From: Planctomycetota bacterium
Lineage (GTDB): Bacteria; Planctomycetota; UBA1135; GCA-002686595
Assembly: GCA_020853575.1 (NCBI GenBank)
Contig: JADYYP010000002.1
Coordinates: forward strand, 75,983-139,982
Direction of reading: 5' to 3'
DNA length: 64,000 bases
Both the position numbers and the translations under genes were made by a program. Shown here one piece after another: positions 8,442-16,935 of the stretch (positions are counted from its first letter, which is position 1; every line of letters starts with the position of its first letter). The notes under the pieces were generated by a model. That model was not told the origin of the DNA and did not search any database. It saw only the letters and a program-made list of their open reading frames with translations.

Positions 8442-9854
8442 ATGGCTGCACCCCGAACTACCGACACGCCGCGGAGCATGCCCGGGCGGCTCGTGGCGCT
8501 GGTCCTGGGGAGCGCGGCGCAGGCGGGCGCGCTGGTCGAGTCCGTCGAGCGCATCCCGCCCGAGGTGCGCCAGCGTCTCGCCGAGATCACCTTGCTGCTC
8601 CACGGTCGCGCCACCTCCGAGCCGCTGCCCGCCGAGCTCGCGCGCCTGTGCGAGCGCGTGCCCAACGCGCGGGTGCACCGCGACGAGCGCGGGCAAGGTC
8701 ACGGCGGTCGGCGCAAGGTCGCGTTCGAGTACGCGCTCCAGCACGAGTTCGACGCGCTGGTGGTGCTCGAGCCCGACGCGCGTCACGCGCCAGAGCACAT
8801 CGGCGCCTTGTGGGAGGCCGCGGGTGCCGGCGCCGAGCTGGTCTTGGCTGCGACCCGCGGCGGGGCCATGTCGCGCGCGCTGCACAACGTCGTGCTCGAT
8901 CTCGACGTGCTCGACTACGCCTCGCCCTTCCGGCTGATCGCGTGCCGTGTGCTGCGGCGCATTCCGTTCCACTTGAACGAGGACGGGCGCGGCTTCGACA
9001 CCGAGCTCTTGATCCAGTGCCGCGCGCTCGGCGTGCGCACGCAGGCGGTCGAGCTCGACGTCGCGCGCGACGAGGGCTTCCCGTTGGCGCACAGCCTGCG
9101 GATCGCGCTCGGCTACCGCGCGCACCAGCTGCACCTGGCGCGTCACGGTCAGTTCTTCGTCGACCACGACGTCCACTACTCGCTCAAGCACCATCCCTCG
9201 AGCTCGCACATGCAAGTGCTCGAGGCCATCCGGCCCGGAGCGCTGGTGCTCGATCTAGGTTGCTCGCAAGGCTTGCTGGCGGCGCCGTTGCGCGCCAAGG
9301 GTGCGCGCGTCGTCGGCGTCGACGTCGGCGATCCCGGGCGCGTGTCGCAGAGCCTCGACGCCTACTACCAACGCGATCTCGAGCAGCCGCTCGACATCCC
9401 CGAGGGGCGCGTCTTCGATTACGTGGTGTGCTCCGACGTGATCGAGCACGTCGTGCGCCGTCCCGAGCTCCTGCGCAGCGTGCGGCGCTACCTCAAGCCC
9501 GACGGACGGCTGCTGATCTCGACGCCCAACGTCGCGATCTGGTTCTATCGGCTGTCGTTGCTCGCCGGTCGCTTCGAGTACGGGCCGCGCGGAGTGCTCG
9601 ACGAGACGCACGTGCACTTGTTCACGCGCTCGACCTTCCGCCGCGAGGTCGAGAACGCGGCATTCCGCGTGGTTCGCGAGCGCCAGACGGCCTTGCCGTT
9701 CGAAGTCGTGTTCGAATCCACCGGGCGCAGCGTCGTGGTGCACGCTCTGGCGAGCGCCTACCACGCGCTGGCGCGGCTGTGGCCCGAGCTGTTCGCCTAC
9801 CAGTTCTTGCTCGAGGCCGAGGTCGGCACCCTGCTCGAGCGCGACACGCGCTGA
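8442..9854 (+). CDS. Bifunctional glycosyltransferase (GT2-like) / SAM-dependent methyltransferase fusion
   Basis: A 470-residue two-domain cytoplasmic protein. Residues about 15-240 resemble a GT2/DPM1-like nucleotide-sugar fold, with a strand-turn LVVLEPDARHAPEHI at the usual Asp site, a DYASPFRLIACRVL segment and GFDTELLIQC. From about residue 260 it is a class I methyltransferase with motif I VLDLGCSQG (about 269-277), an acidic residue after strand 2 (VVGVDVGD), YVVCSDVIEHV and LKPDGRLLISTPN. It probably modifies surface polysaccharide or a lipid-linked sugar. The next gene (convergent) encodes a GT39-like membrane enzyme, consistent with glycan assembly. A later Met at residue 13 is possible. 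Confidence 0.78.
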   Translation: MAAPRTTDTPRSMPGRLVALVLGSAAQAGALVESVERIPPEVRQRLAEITLLLHGRATSEPLPAELARLCERVPNARVHRDERGQGHGGRRKVAFEYALQHEFDALVVLEPDARHAPEHIGALWEAAGAGAELVLAATRGGAMSRALHNVVLDLDVLDYASPFRLIACRVLRRIPFHLNEDGRGFDTELLIQCRALGVRTQAVELDVARDEGFPLAHSLRIALGYRAHQLHLARHGQFFVDHDVHYSLKHHPSSSHMQVLEAIRPGALVLDLGCSQGLLAAPLRAKGARVVGVDVGDPGRVSQSLDAYYQRDLEQPLDIPEGRVFDYVVCSDVIEHVVRRPELLRSVRRYLKPDGRLLISTPNVAIWFYRLSLLAGRFEYGPRGVLDETHVHLFTRSTFRREVENAAFRVVRERQTALPFEVVFESTGRSVVVHALASAYHALARLWPELFAYQFLLEAEVGTLLERDTR

Positions 9855-9864
9855 AGTCCGCGCT

Positions 9865-11109
9865 TCAGCGCGGCTGCGTCGGGATCATGCCGCGCACGCC
9901 GACGAGCACGGTCGTCACCGGGTCGTAGGTGCGGTATTCCAGCCAGATGCGCTCGAAATCGCTCCAGCCCCACCAACACAGGAGCGCGACCGCGGCGGTG
10001 CACAGCGCGCGGCCGACGAGCCCGTTCTTGGCGCCGAAGAGCTCCCACAACAGCACCACCGCGAGCACGCGCAGCGGAACCTCGAGCAACGCGACGTAGC
10101 GCAGGTTCTTGGTGAAGAAGCCGAGCACGCCGATCTGCGCGACGTACACCAGCGCCATCCCGACCGCGAGCGTGCCGTACTCCGCGCGCTTCCAGCGCCA
10201 CAGCGCGATCGCGACACCCGCCAACCCGAGCAAGGTCGGCCAAGGCGCCATCAACAGCTCGTCGATCGGATAGCGGTACCAAGCACCCGATCCGAACTGC
10301 TGCGCGTAGGCGTTGGTCGACGGCGAGGCGAGCACGATCTCGAGCACCCGGAAGAGCGTCGTCGGGCTGCCGGCGGCGAGCACCCAGCCGATCACGCACG
10401 CAATGCCGGGCGCGATCAGGATCACGAGCGTGCGCACCAGCGGGATCTCGCGCTTGGCGTACCAGCGCTCGACCGCCGCCAGCGCGGCGAACGGCAGCGC
10501 GAGCAGCACGGCGATCTCCTTCGTCAGCATCGCGAAGGCGAACACGGCCGCGAAAGCCAGCGCTCGCAGCGTGCGTGTCGGATCGCGCACGTAGTCGAGG
10601 AACAGCCAGATCGCGGCGGCTTGGCTGAGCGAAATGAAGCTGTCGGTGAGCGCGAGCCGCGCGAGACCCAGGTACAGGGTCGAGCTCGCCACGAGGGCCG
10701 CGACCAACACGGCCTTGTAGGTCTCGAACCAGCGGCGCGCGCAGGCGTAGACCATCGCGACCATGGCCAAATGCGAGGCCAGCGACAGGTACGAGAGCGC
10801 GACCAAGCTCGCTCCGAAGAGCTTGCTCCACACCGCGCACACCAGCGTGAAGCCCACGCGGCTCGGCGGGGGGAAGATCCAGTGCTGCGAGTCGCCCAGA
10901 TAGAAGCGGAATTGGCCCGGAAGCGCGCCGAGGCCCTGCTCGCCGACCTCGCGCATGTAGCGCAAGTAGTAGCCGTCGTCGGAGCTGGGCTGGTACTGCA
11001 CCGTGGCCAGCGTCGGCAGCAGCGCGCGCCACACCAGCGCGATCAGTGCCAGCACGGCGATCCACCCGATCCATCGCGCGGCGGTGGAGCTCGATGCCTG
11101 TTGATCCAT
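9865..11109 (-). CDS. GT39/ArnT-like polytopic membrane glycosyltransferase
   Basis: A 414-residue membrane protein starting at the ATG at 11109 (MDQQASSST). It has a first transmembrane helix at about 14-32, followed by an external loop with SSDDGYYLRYM; a double acidic pair in this loop is the catalytic signature of GT-C (GT39/GT83) enzymes that use polyprenyl-phosphate sugars. Around nine further hydrophobic helices follow. The loop QHWIFPPPSR and FAMLTKEIAVLLALPFA are typical of the family. Donor and acceptor are unknown. It is divergent from the peroxidase gene with an 82-base gap, which argues against the longer in-frame start. Confidence 0.75.
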   Translation of the reverse strand: MDQQASSSTAARWIGWIAVLALIALVWRALLPTLATVQYQPSSDDGYYLRYMREVGEQGLGALPGQFRFYLGDSQHWIFPPPSRVGFTLVCAVWSKLFGASLVALSYLSLASHLAMVAMVYACARRWFETYKAVLVAALVASSTLYLGLARLALTDSFISLSQAAAIWLFLDYVRDPTRTLRALAFAAVFAFAMLTKEIAVLLALPFAALAAVERWYAKREIPLVRTLVILIAPGIACVIGWVLAAGSPTTLFRVLEIVLASPSTNAYAQQFGSGAWYRYPIDELLMAPWPTLLGLAGVAIALWRWKRAEYGTLAVGMALVYVAQIGVLGFFTKNLRYVALLEVPLRVLAVVLLWELFGAKNGLVGRALCTAAVALLCWWGWSDFERIWLEYRTYDPVTTVLVGVRGMIPTQPR

Positions 11110-11191
11110 GGCGAGGTTGTACGTTGTCCTCGGCGCTTCGACCATCGGCCGCGGCATGGCGAGCGCGCTCCACTGCGCGTAGTCTCGAGGC

Positions 11192-12175
11192 GTGCACGCG
11201 CGCTGGTGGAGTCTGTCGATGGCCTTCGTTCTCCAGGATGCTGGCCGCGTTCCAGCCGACACTTTGCCGCGCGAGCTCGCCGCGCAGCCGCCCTACGGCC
11301 TGCCCGAGAGCTTCGCGGAGCCCGCGGACAACCTCGCGACGCCGGAGCGTGTCGCGCTCGGTCGCCGGCTGTTCTTCGAGCCGCGCTTGTCGCTCGACGG
11401 GTCGATCGCGTGCGCGACGTGCCACCGCCCCGAGCACGGCTTGGCCGAGCCCGAGCCGGTCTCGACGGGAGTCGGCGGGCGCAAGACCGCGCGCAACGCG
11501 CCCACGCTGTTCAACCGCGCCTTCGGTGCGGCGCAGATGTGGGATGGCAAGGGCGAATCGCTCGAGCACCAAGTCTTGATGCCGATCGAGAACGAGCTGG
11601 AGATGGCGCTGGCGCTCGACGAGGCCTTGAGGCGCCTGGCCGCCGATCCGAGCTACGTCGCCCAATTCGAACGCGCCTACGGGTCGCTGTCGCGCGAGCA
11701 CCTGGCCAAGGCACTGGCCGCGTTCGTGCGGCGCTTGACCTTCGCGGATTCGCCAGTCGACCGCTTCCGCAGGGGCGAGGTCGCGGGACTCTCGGAGGAA
11801 GAGCGCGCCGGAATGTGGATCTTCGAGAGCAGTGGACGCTGTTGGCGTTGCCATAGCGGGCCGAATTTCTCCGACGAGGGCTTCCACAACACCGGCATCG
11901 GCGTGCGCGACCGCGCGGCCGAGCCGGGGCGCGCCGCGATCACGGGCGACCAGGCCGACCACGGAAAGTTCAAGACGCCGACGCTGCGCGCGCTCGCCTT
12001 CACCGCGCCGTACATGCACGACGGCAGCCTGGCGACGCTCGAGGACGTGGTCGCGTTCTACGTGCGCGGAGGCAATGCCAACGCCGAGCTCGACGAACGC
12101 CTGCAGCCGCTCGAGCTCTCCGCGGAGGACCAGCGCGCTCTGGTGGCCTTCCTGCGCGCCCTCTCGAAGCCCTGA
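11192..12175 (+). CDS. Di-heme cytochrome c peroxidase (MauG/CcpA family)
   Basis: The 327-residue protein begins at a GTG (11192); ATG 11219 is a fallback, and either start gives only a short hydrophobic leader. Two heme c sites are visible: CATCH (about residues 74-78) and CWRCH (about 217-221). Family blocks LGRRLFFEPRLS, RNAPTLFNRAF, MWDGK and APYMHDGSLATLEDVVAFYVRGG all occur in order. These periplasmic enzymes reduce hydrogen peroxide using electrons from small c-type cytochromes, or in MauG-like members oxidise protein cofactors. No partner cytochrome gene is adjacent. Confidence 0.87.
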   Translation: MHARWWSLSMAFVLQDAGRVPADTLPRELAAQPPYGLPESFAEPADNLATPERVALGRRLFFEPRLSLDGSIACATCHRPEHGLAEPEPVSTGVGGRKTARNAPTLFNRAFGAAQMWDGKGESLEHQVLMPIENELEMALALDEALRRLAADPSYVAQFERAYGSLSREHLAKALAAFVRRLTFADSPVDRFRRGEVAGLSEEERAGMWIFESSGRCWRCHSGPNFSDEGFHNTGIGVRDRAAEPGRAAITGDQADHGKFKTPTLRALAFTAPYMHDGSLATLEDVVAFYVRGGNANAELDERLQPLELSAEDQRALVAFLRALSKP

Positions 12176-12206
12176 ACGCGGCGCGCGTCCGCGCGGGTGG
12201 CGCTCC

Positions 12207-13253
12207 TCAATTCGCGGCGCCGCGCAGGGACCGCAGGTGCGCGTAGCCCACCAAGCGCCGCGACGACTCGTCCCACATGCGCAGCGAGAGCGAGCGCATG
12301 CTCGTCCGCAGCGTCAAGCGTGTCACGTTCTGGAACAGCGGACTGGCGCGATGGCAGCGCTCGAGGTTGTAGTTGGGGATGCGCGGGCTGAGGTGGTGCA
12401 CGTGGTGGAACCCGATGTTGCCGGAGAACCACTGCAGCACGCGTGGCAGCTGGTAGTACGAGCTGCCCTCGAGCGCCGCCTTGGTGTAATCCCAATCCGC
12501 GTCGTGCGCCCAATACACCTGCTCGAACTGGTGCTGCACGTAGAACATCCACACCCCGGCGGCGCCCGCGACCGTCAGCACGATGGTCAGGATCGCGAGC
12601 ATCGGGAGCCAGCCGAAGAGCAATCCCAGGCCGGTGACGACGAGCGCCAGTGCGACGTTCATGACCCACACCGAGCGCCGCTCGCGCGGGCTGGCGCTGG
12701 CGGTCGGGATGCGTTGCCACACGATGAACAGGAGCGCGGGGGCGATCGCGAACAGCACCACCGGGTTGCGCGCGATGCGGTAGCGCACGCGCGTCCAAAA
12801 CGGCGCCTCGAGGAACTCGCGCACCGTCATCGTCCACACGTCACCCATGCCACGCTTGTCGAGGTTGCCGGAGCTCGCGTGGTGCACCGAGTGCTCCCAG
12901 CGCCAGTGCTCGTAGGGCGTGAACGTCAACAGCCCGGTGATGAAGCCCCAAGTGTCGTTGGCGCGGCGCGAGGCGAAGAACGAGCCGTGGCCGCAGTCGT
13001 GGAAGATGATGAACACGCGCACCAGCACGGCGCCGGCGAGCACCGCCAGCGGCACGGTCAGCCACCACGAAACGCGCAGGCTGAAGTACAGCGCGACCCA
13101 CAGCGCCAGATAGACGCCGACCGAGTCGCACAACTGCAGGATCGCGCGGCGCGCGTCGGGCCGCTGGTGGCCCTCGACGGCGGCCTTCCAGGCGGCGTGA
13201 TCGCCGCGCCGGGCTGCGCGTTGTCCTTGAACCTCCATCACGTCTGTCTCCAT
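12207..13253 (-). CDS. Membrane fatty acid desaturase (acyl-lipid type)
   Basis: A 348-residue integral membrane protein with all three histidine boxes of the di-iron desaturase family: HDCGH (85-89), HWRWEHSVHH (116-125) and HHVHH (283-287). Hydrophobic helices flank box 1 and fill residues 160-240. These enzymes introduce a cis double bond into membrane acyl chains, usually for cold adaptation, using ferredoxin or cytochrome b5 electrons. Regiospecificity cannot be read. A start six codons later (MEVQGQ) is possible. Its stop is 31 bases from the peroxidase stop (convergent). Confidence 0.87.
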   Translation of the reverse strand: METDVMEVQGQRAARRGDHAAWKAAVEGHQRPDARRAILQLCDSVGVYLALWVALYFSLRVSWWLTVPLAVLAGAVLVRVFIIFHDCGHGSFFASRRANDTWGFITGLLTFTPYEHWRWEHSVHHASSGNLDKRGMGDVWTMTVREFLEAPFWTRVRYRIARNPVVLFAIAPALLFIVWQRIPTASASPRERRSVWVMNVALALVVTGLGLLFGWLPMLAILTIVLTVAGAAGVWMFYVQHQFEQVYWAHDADWDYTKAALEGSSYYQLPRVLQWFSGNIGFHHVHHLSPRIPNYNLERCHRASPLFQNVTRLTLRTSMRSLSLRMWDESSRRLVGYAHLRSLRGAAN

Positions 13254-13500
13254 CGTTCGTGGTCAGGCGGGTGAGCCTCGGTGGCATCGAGCGCGCGTCG
13301 CCCACCGAGGGCAGCCGCCGTCGAGCACTGCTCGCGAACGAGCCCAGAGAACCGCGATCCTGACGCTCTTTGGGCCGTGTGGCCAGCGCGCTCCGAGTGG
13401 AACTTGTGCGGGTCGCGCTCGAGCTCGCGCGCCGCGGGCGAAACCTCCGCTGGCACAAGGGGTTTCACTGGCCAACCAAGCTCACCAAGGAAAGCCAGGC

Positions 13501-14229
13501 ATGAACACGAAATTGCTTCTCGGACTCTCGCTCAGCGCGCTCGTCGGCCTGTCGAGCTTCGCGGTGGCCCAGCAGGCGCGTTGCGACGGCTCCGGTCGTG
13601 CGCACGGCGGCGCGGGCCAACATGCGGGCCAGAACGCGCGCAACGGCATGCGCCCGATGCCCCAAGGGGCGCAGCGGCGAGCTCAGGCTCCGCGCCCCCA
13701 AGGCCAGGACGCGAGGGGCCAACAGGTGCGGGGCCAACAGGCACCGGGCCAACGGGCTGAGGGCCAAAAGCAGCAGGGCCAGAAGGCGCAGGAGCACACG
13801 CCGCGCGGCGCCGGTCAGCGCTTCGACGGCATGCGCCAGCGCGCTCAACAGCGCCGCGAACGAGTCGCCGACGCACTGGGAATCACCGAGGACCAGCGCC
13901 GCTTGGGGCGCGAGGCCGCGCGCGAGATCGCGCCGATCGTCAAGCAGCTCAAGCCCCAAGCGCGCGACGTGCTCGAGCGCGCCCGCGAGCGGGCCCGCGC
14001 GGGCGACCGCGATGGCGCGCGCGAGCTGCTGCGCAGCGAGCTACGGCCGCTCGTGGAGGAAGGCCAGCGTCGCGCGCGGCCCTCGATGCAGCCGCTCCTG
14101 AACTCCCTGACCCCCGAGCAACGCGCCAAGCTCGAAGCCGCCGCGGGTCGCCGGGGCCGAGACTTCGACGACGAGCGCTTCGCGCGTCGCCTCGCGCTGC
14201 GCCTCGCATTGCGCAACCGCGGTCGCTGA
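13501..14229 (+). CDS. Secreted low-complexity protein with Spy/LTXXQ-like helical part
   Basis: This 242-residue protein has a signal peptide (MNTKLLLGLSLSALVGLSSFAVAQ). Residues about 30-100 are Gln/Gly/Arg-rich and include six consecutive pentapeptides of GQxxx form (GQDAR, GQQVR, GQQAP, GQRAE, GQKQQ, GQKAQ), that is, a degenerate 15-base tandem repeat near 13700-13790. Residues 110-235 form charged helices with DALGITEDQRR, RDGARELLRSELRPL and SLTPEQRAKLEAAAG, similar to periplasmic Spy/CpxP-type LTxxQ proteins. A chaperone or stress role is possible but unproven. A strong hairpin follows the stop. Confidence 0.65.
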   Translation: MNTKLLLGLSLSALVGLSSFAVAQQARCDGSGRAHGGAGQHAGQNARNGMRPMPQGAQRRAQAPRPQGQDARGQQVRGQQAPGQRAEGQKQQGQKAQEHTPRGAGQRFDGMRQRAQQRRERVADALGITEDQRRLGREAAREIAPIVKQLKPQARDVLERARERARAGDRDGARELLRSELRPLVEEGQRRARPSMQPLLNSLTPEQRAKLEAAAGRRGRDFDDERFARRLALRLALRNRGR

Positions 14230-14277
14230 GCGCCACCGCACCGCGAACAAGCGCTTCCCGACGGTCGGGAAGACGTC

Positions 14278-14313
14278 GCGAGCCGCCCCGGACCAGAGGC
14301 CGGAGCGGCTCGC
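14278..14313. terminator. Bidirectional hairpin between convergent genes
   Basis: GCGAGCCGC (14278-14286) pairs perfectly with GCGGCTCGC (14305-14313); after one C/A mismatch, CCGG pairs with CCGG inside. The loop is about 8 bases. It sits between the secreted repeat protein and gmhA, which converge here. No T-run follows on either strand, so it may need a factor or act as an RNA end stabiliser. Confidence 0.6.
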
Positions 14314-14333
14314 GCTGTTCGCGCCCTGGGCCG

Positions 14334-14933
14334 TCACCGCGCGGCGTAATTCTGCGGGAACATGCGGCGCTCGACGGCCTCGATCACGATGTGGATCACC
14401 TTGATGTGGACCTCCTGGATGCGGTCCGAGGTCTGCGCCAAAGGCACGACGATCGGGATGTCGACCAAGGCCTTCATCTTGCCGCCGCCCTTGCCCAGCA
14501 AGCCGACGACCGTCAGCCCTTTGCGCTTGGCGACGTCGATCGCGCGCAGGCAGTTGGGCGAGTTGCCGCTGGTCGAGATCGCGAGCAGCAGATCGCCCTT
14601 GCGTCCCAGCGCCTCGACTTGCCGCGCGAAAACCTCGTCGAATCCGAAGTCGTTGGCGATGCAGGTCAGTTGGCTCGGATCGCCCATCGAAATCGCGGGC
14701 AACGCCGCGCGATCGCCGCGGAAGCGCCCGGTCCACTCCTCGACGAAGTGCATGGCGTCGCACATGCTCCCGCCGTTGCCGCAGGCGAGCAGCTTGCCGC
14801 CCGCGGCGAAGGTCCCGGCGGCGGCATCGACGAAGCGCTGCACGTTGGCGTAGCTCTCTGGCGCCGCCATGAAGGCCTGGAGGGTGGTGAGGGCCTCTTC
14901 GAAGGAGGCGCGAACGGGATCGGCGTGGCTCAT
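14334..14933 (-). CDS. gmhA: Sedoheptulose-7-phosphate isomerase (SIS domain)
   Basis: The 199-residue protein starts at the ATG at 14933 (MSHADPVRASF), close to E. coli GmhA in length (192). SIS-domain hallmarks are LLACGNGGSMCDAMHF, the substrate-contact segment EEWTGRFRGDR, DLLLAISTSGNSPN and QEVHIKVIHIVIE with the C-terminal catalytic His region. GmhA converts sedoheptulose-7-P to D-glycero-D-manno-heptose-7-P, the first step to ADP-heptose for the LPS inner core or other surface glycans, which supports a diderm envelope. No other heptose genes are adjacent. An upstream in-frame ATG exists but adds an Arg/Pro-rich extension. Confidence 0.9.
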   Translation of the reverse strand: MSHADPVRASFEEALTTLQAFMAAPESYANVQRFVDAAAGTFAAGGKLLACGNGGSMCDAMHFVEEWTGRFRGDRAALPAISMGDPSQLTCIANDFGFDEVFARQVEALGRKGDLLLAISTSGNSPNCLRAIDVAKRKGLTVVGLLGKGGGKMKALVDIPIVVPLAQTSDRIQEVHIKVIHIVIEAVERRMFPQNYAAR

Positions 14934-15061
14934 GCCGAGGATTGTCGGCGCGCGAGCGCGCGGCATCAATGCGCGAGGCGCACCCCGGGGCGCGCGGAGC
15001 TCGCTGGACAAGCCGCTCGCGAGCGTCGAAGCTCTGCCGCGCGCGCTCTTGCGCCCACGCC

Positions 15062-15418
15062 ATGAACAAATTGCTGATCGCCCTGTTGCTCGCCGCCGGA
15101 GCCGGCGCCGCCATCGTCGCGCTGCGCTCCAAGGACCCGACCTACGTGCCGCCGCAGGAACAAGTGCAGGAGACCATCCCCAGCGCGCTGGCGTCGCAGC
15201 CCGGCGCGGGCGAGGTAGTGCGCGAGTTCGACGTCGAAGGCATGTGTTGCGGCGGCTGCGCGCCCAAGATTTATGCGGCGATCCGCAAGGCGCCAGGCGT
15301 GCGCGAGGCCGCGGTGGTGCTCGGGCGCGCGACGGTCATCGCCCGCAGCGAGGTCGATGTCGCCGAGCTCGAGAAGGCCATGACCTTCGACGACTACGTC
15401 GCCCACGCCAAGCGCTGA
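15062..15418 (+). CDS. Membrane-anchored heavy-metal-binding (HMA) protein
   Basis: A 118-residue protein with an N-terminal hydrophobic anchor or signal (MNKLLIALLLAAGAGAAIVAL) and an HMA fold at about residues 52-118. The metal site GMCCGGC corresponds to the family GMTCxxC. This would place a MerP/CopZ-like metal binder on the outer face of the membrane or in the periplasm. The metal is unknown; the family prefers Cu(I) or Hg(II). No transporter is adjacent: the next gene, 9 bases away, is rmuC, so the operon link carries no clear functional meaning. Confidence 0.75.
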   Translation: MNKLLIALLLAAGAGAAIVALRSKDPTYVPPQEQVQETIPSALASQPGAGEVVREFDVEGMCCGGCAPKIYAAIRKAPGVREAAVVLGRATVIARSEVDVAELEKAMTFDDYVAHAKR

Positions 15419-15427
15419 GGTCGCTCC

Positions 15428-16657
15428 GTGCTCGAAACCGCGCTGTTCGTGCTGGGCGTCGCGCTGGCCGCGGCGCTGTACGGGCTGTTCAAGCTCAAGG
15501 CCGAACGCGATGTCGCGCTCCAACGATTGGGTGACGCCGAGCACGGCGAGCTGCGCTTGCGCGAGAGCTTCGGGGCGCTGGCCCACGAGACGCTACAGAA
15601 GAACAGTGCCCAGTTCCTGGCGCTCGCCGAGCAGAAGCTCGCGGCGCGCGAGGCCACGGCGGTCGGTGAGCTCGACAAGCGTCGCGCGGCCGTCGACCAG
15701 CTGCTGTTGCCGATCGGCGAGGCGCTCAAGAGGACGCAGGACGAGTTGCGCAAGCTCGAGACCACGCGCGTCGAGGCCTACTCGAGCCTGCGGACGCAGG
15801 TGCAGGCGATGCAGCAGAGCAATGCGCAGCTCTCGCTCGAGACACAGCGCCTGGTCCAAGCGCTCTCGAAGCCGACCGTGCGCGGTCGCTACGGAGAATT
15901 GCAGTTGCAGCGCGTGGCCGAGCTCGCCGGCATGCAGAACTACTGCGACTTCGCGCTCCAGGAGAGCGTGCGCGACAGCTCGGGGAAGCTGCTCAAGCCC
16001 GACATGGTCGTGCGCCTGCCCAACGAACGCGTGATCGCCGTCGACGCCAAGACCAACATCGACGCCTATCTCGAGGCCTTGAAGGCCGCGACGCCGGAGA
16101 GGGCGCAGGAACATCTCAAGCGTTTCGCGGACCACGTCGCGGATCAGGCGACGGCGCTGGGACGCAAAGGCTATTGGGCGCAGTTCGACAGCCCCGAGTT
16201 CACCGTGATGTTCGTGCCCGGCGACCAGTTCGTCGACGCCGCGCTCGAGCACCGTCCGGACCTGATCGAGCTCGCGGCGCGCGCCAACGTCGTGTTGGCC
16301 AGCCCCTCGACGCTGATCGGTCTGTTGCGCGCCGTGCACTTGGGCTGGCGCGAACAACGCTTCGGCGACAGCGCCCGCGAGCTGCAGGAGCTCGGGCGCG
16401 AGCTGCTCGAGCGCTTCGGCAAGTCGCTGGAGCACGCGGACAAGGTCGGCACGTCGCTGCGGCGCGCGGTCGACGACTACAACAGCTTCGTGGGCTCGGT
16501 CGACGCGCGCGTGATTCCGACGCTGCGCAAGTTCGAGGAGTCCGGCGCCAAGTCGAAGAACCCGATCAAGGAGCTCACACCGGTCGATGGAGCGCTGCGT
16601 CGCTCGCAGACTGCGCTGGAGCTCGGCAGCGGCACCGGCGGCGTGGAGCGTCCGTGA
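15428..16657 (+). CDS. rmuC: DNA recombination protein RmuC
   Basis: The 409-residue product begins at a GTG with an N-terminal membrane helix (LFVLGVALAAALYGLFKL), then a long coiled coil to about residue 145. The RmuC nuclease-like domain follows: GRYGELQLQRVAELAGM, LKPDMVVRLPNERVIAVDAKTN with the D-x-K core (VDAK), and YWAQFDSPEFTVMFVPGD. RmuC limits inversions at short inverted repeats and, in some bacteria, contributes to anti-phage or anti-transposon defence. Its stop overlaps the GTG of a small membrane protein gene. Confidence 0.9.
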   Translation: MLETALFVLGVALAAALYGLFKLKAERDVALQRLGDAEHGELRLRESFGALAHETLQKNSAQFLALAEQKLAAREATAVGELDKRRAAVDQLLLPIGEALKRTQDELRKLETTRVEAYSSLRTQVQAMQQSNAQLSLETQRLVQALSKPTVRGRYGELQLQRVAELAGMQNYCDFALQESVRDSSGKLLKPDMVVRLPNERVIAVDAKTNIDAYLEALKAATPERAQEHLKRFADHVADQATALGRKGYWAQFDSPEFTVMFVPGDQFVDAALEHRPDLIELAARANVVLASPSTLIGLLRAVHLGWREQRFGDSARELQELGRELLERFGKSLEHADKVGTSLRRAVDDYNSFVGSVDARVIPTLRKFEESGAKSKNPIKELTPVDGALRRSQTALELGSGTGGVERP

Positions 16658-16935
16658 GCGATCCCGCGCGGCCGCCGAGCACGCCGGAGAGCGAGCGCCG
16701 CGCGGCACTCGGGCTGGTGCTGATCGGCCTGGGAGTGCTGGGGATCCTGTGGGGCGTGTTCCACATCCTCGAGGCCGTGCCCAAGCCCGAGAAGCTCGAA
16801 TTCGCGCACCGCACCACGGATTTCCAGGCGCGCAGCGCCGTGCACGACTCGTTCCTCGGAGGGCTCCTGCGCGCGCTGGTCGGGCTCGGGCTGGCGTTGT
16901 GGGGCGGACGGTTGCGCTCCAAGTCACGCGAGTGA
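16654..16935 (+). CDS. Small two-helix membrane protein of unknown function
   Basis: Starts at a GTG overlapping the rmuC stop (GTGA) and encodes 93 residues. Two hydrophobic helices are visible (about 19-37, ALGLVLIGLGVLGILWGVFH, and about 69-86, GGLLRALVGLGLALWGGRL), separated by a polar segment. I do not recognise the family. Coupling to rmuC suggests co-expression. The 3' end overlaps the convergent hydrolase gene by 12 bases. Confidence 0.6.
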   Translation: MSDPARPPSTPESERRAALGLVLIGLGVLGILWGVFHILEAVPKPEKLEFAHRTTDFQARSAVHDSFLGGLLRALVGLGLALWGGRLRSKSRE

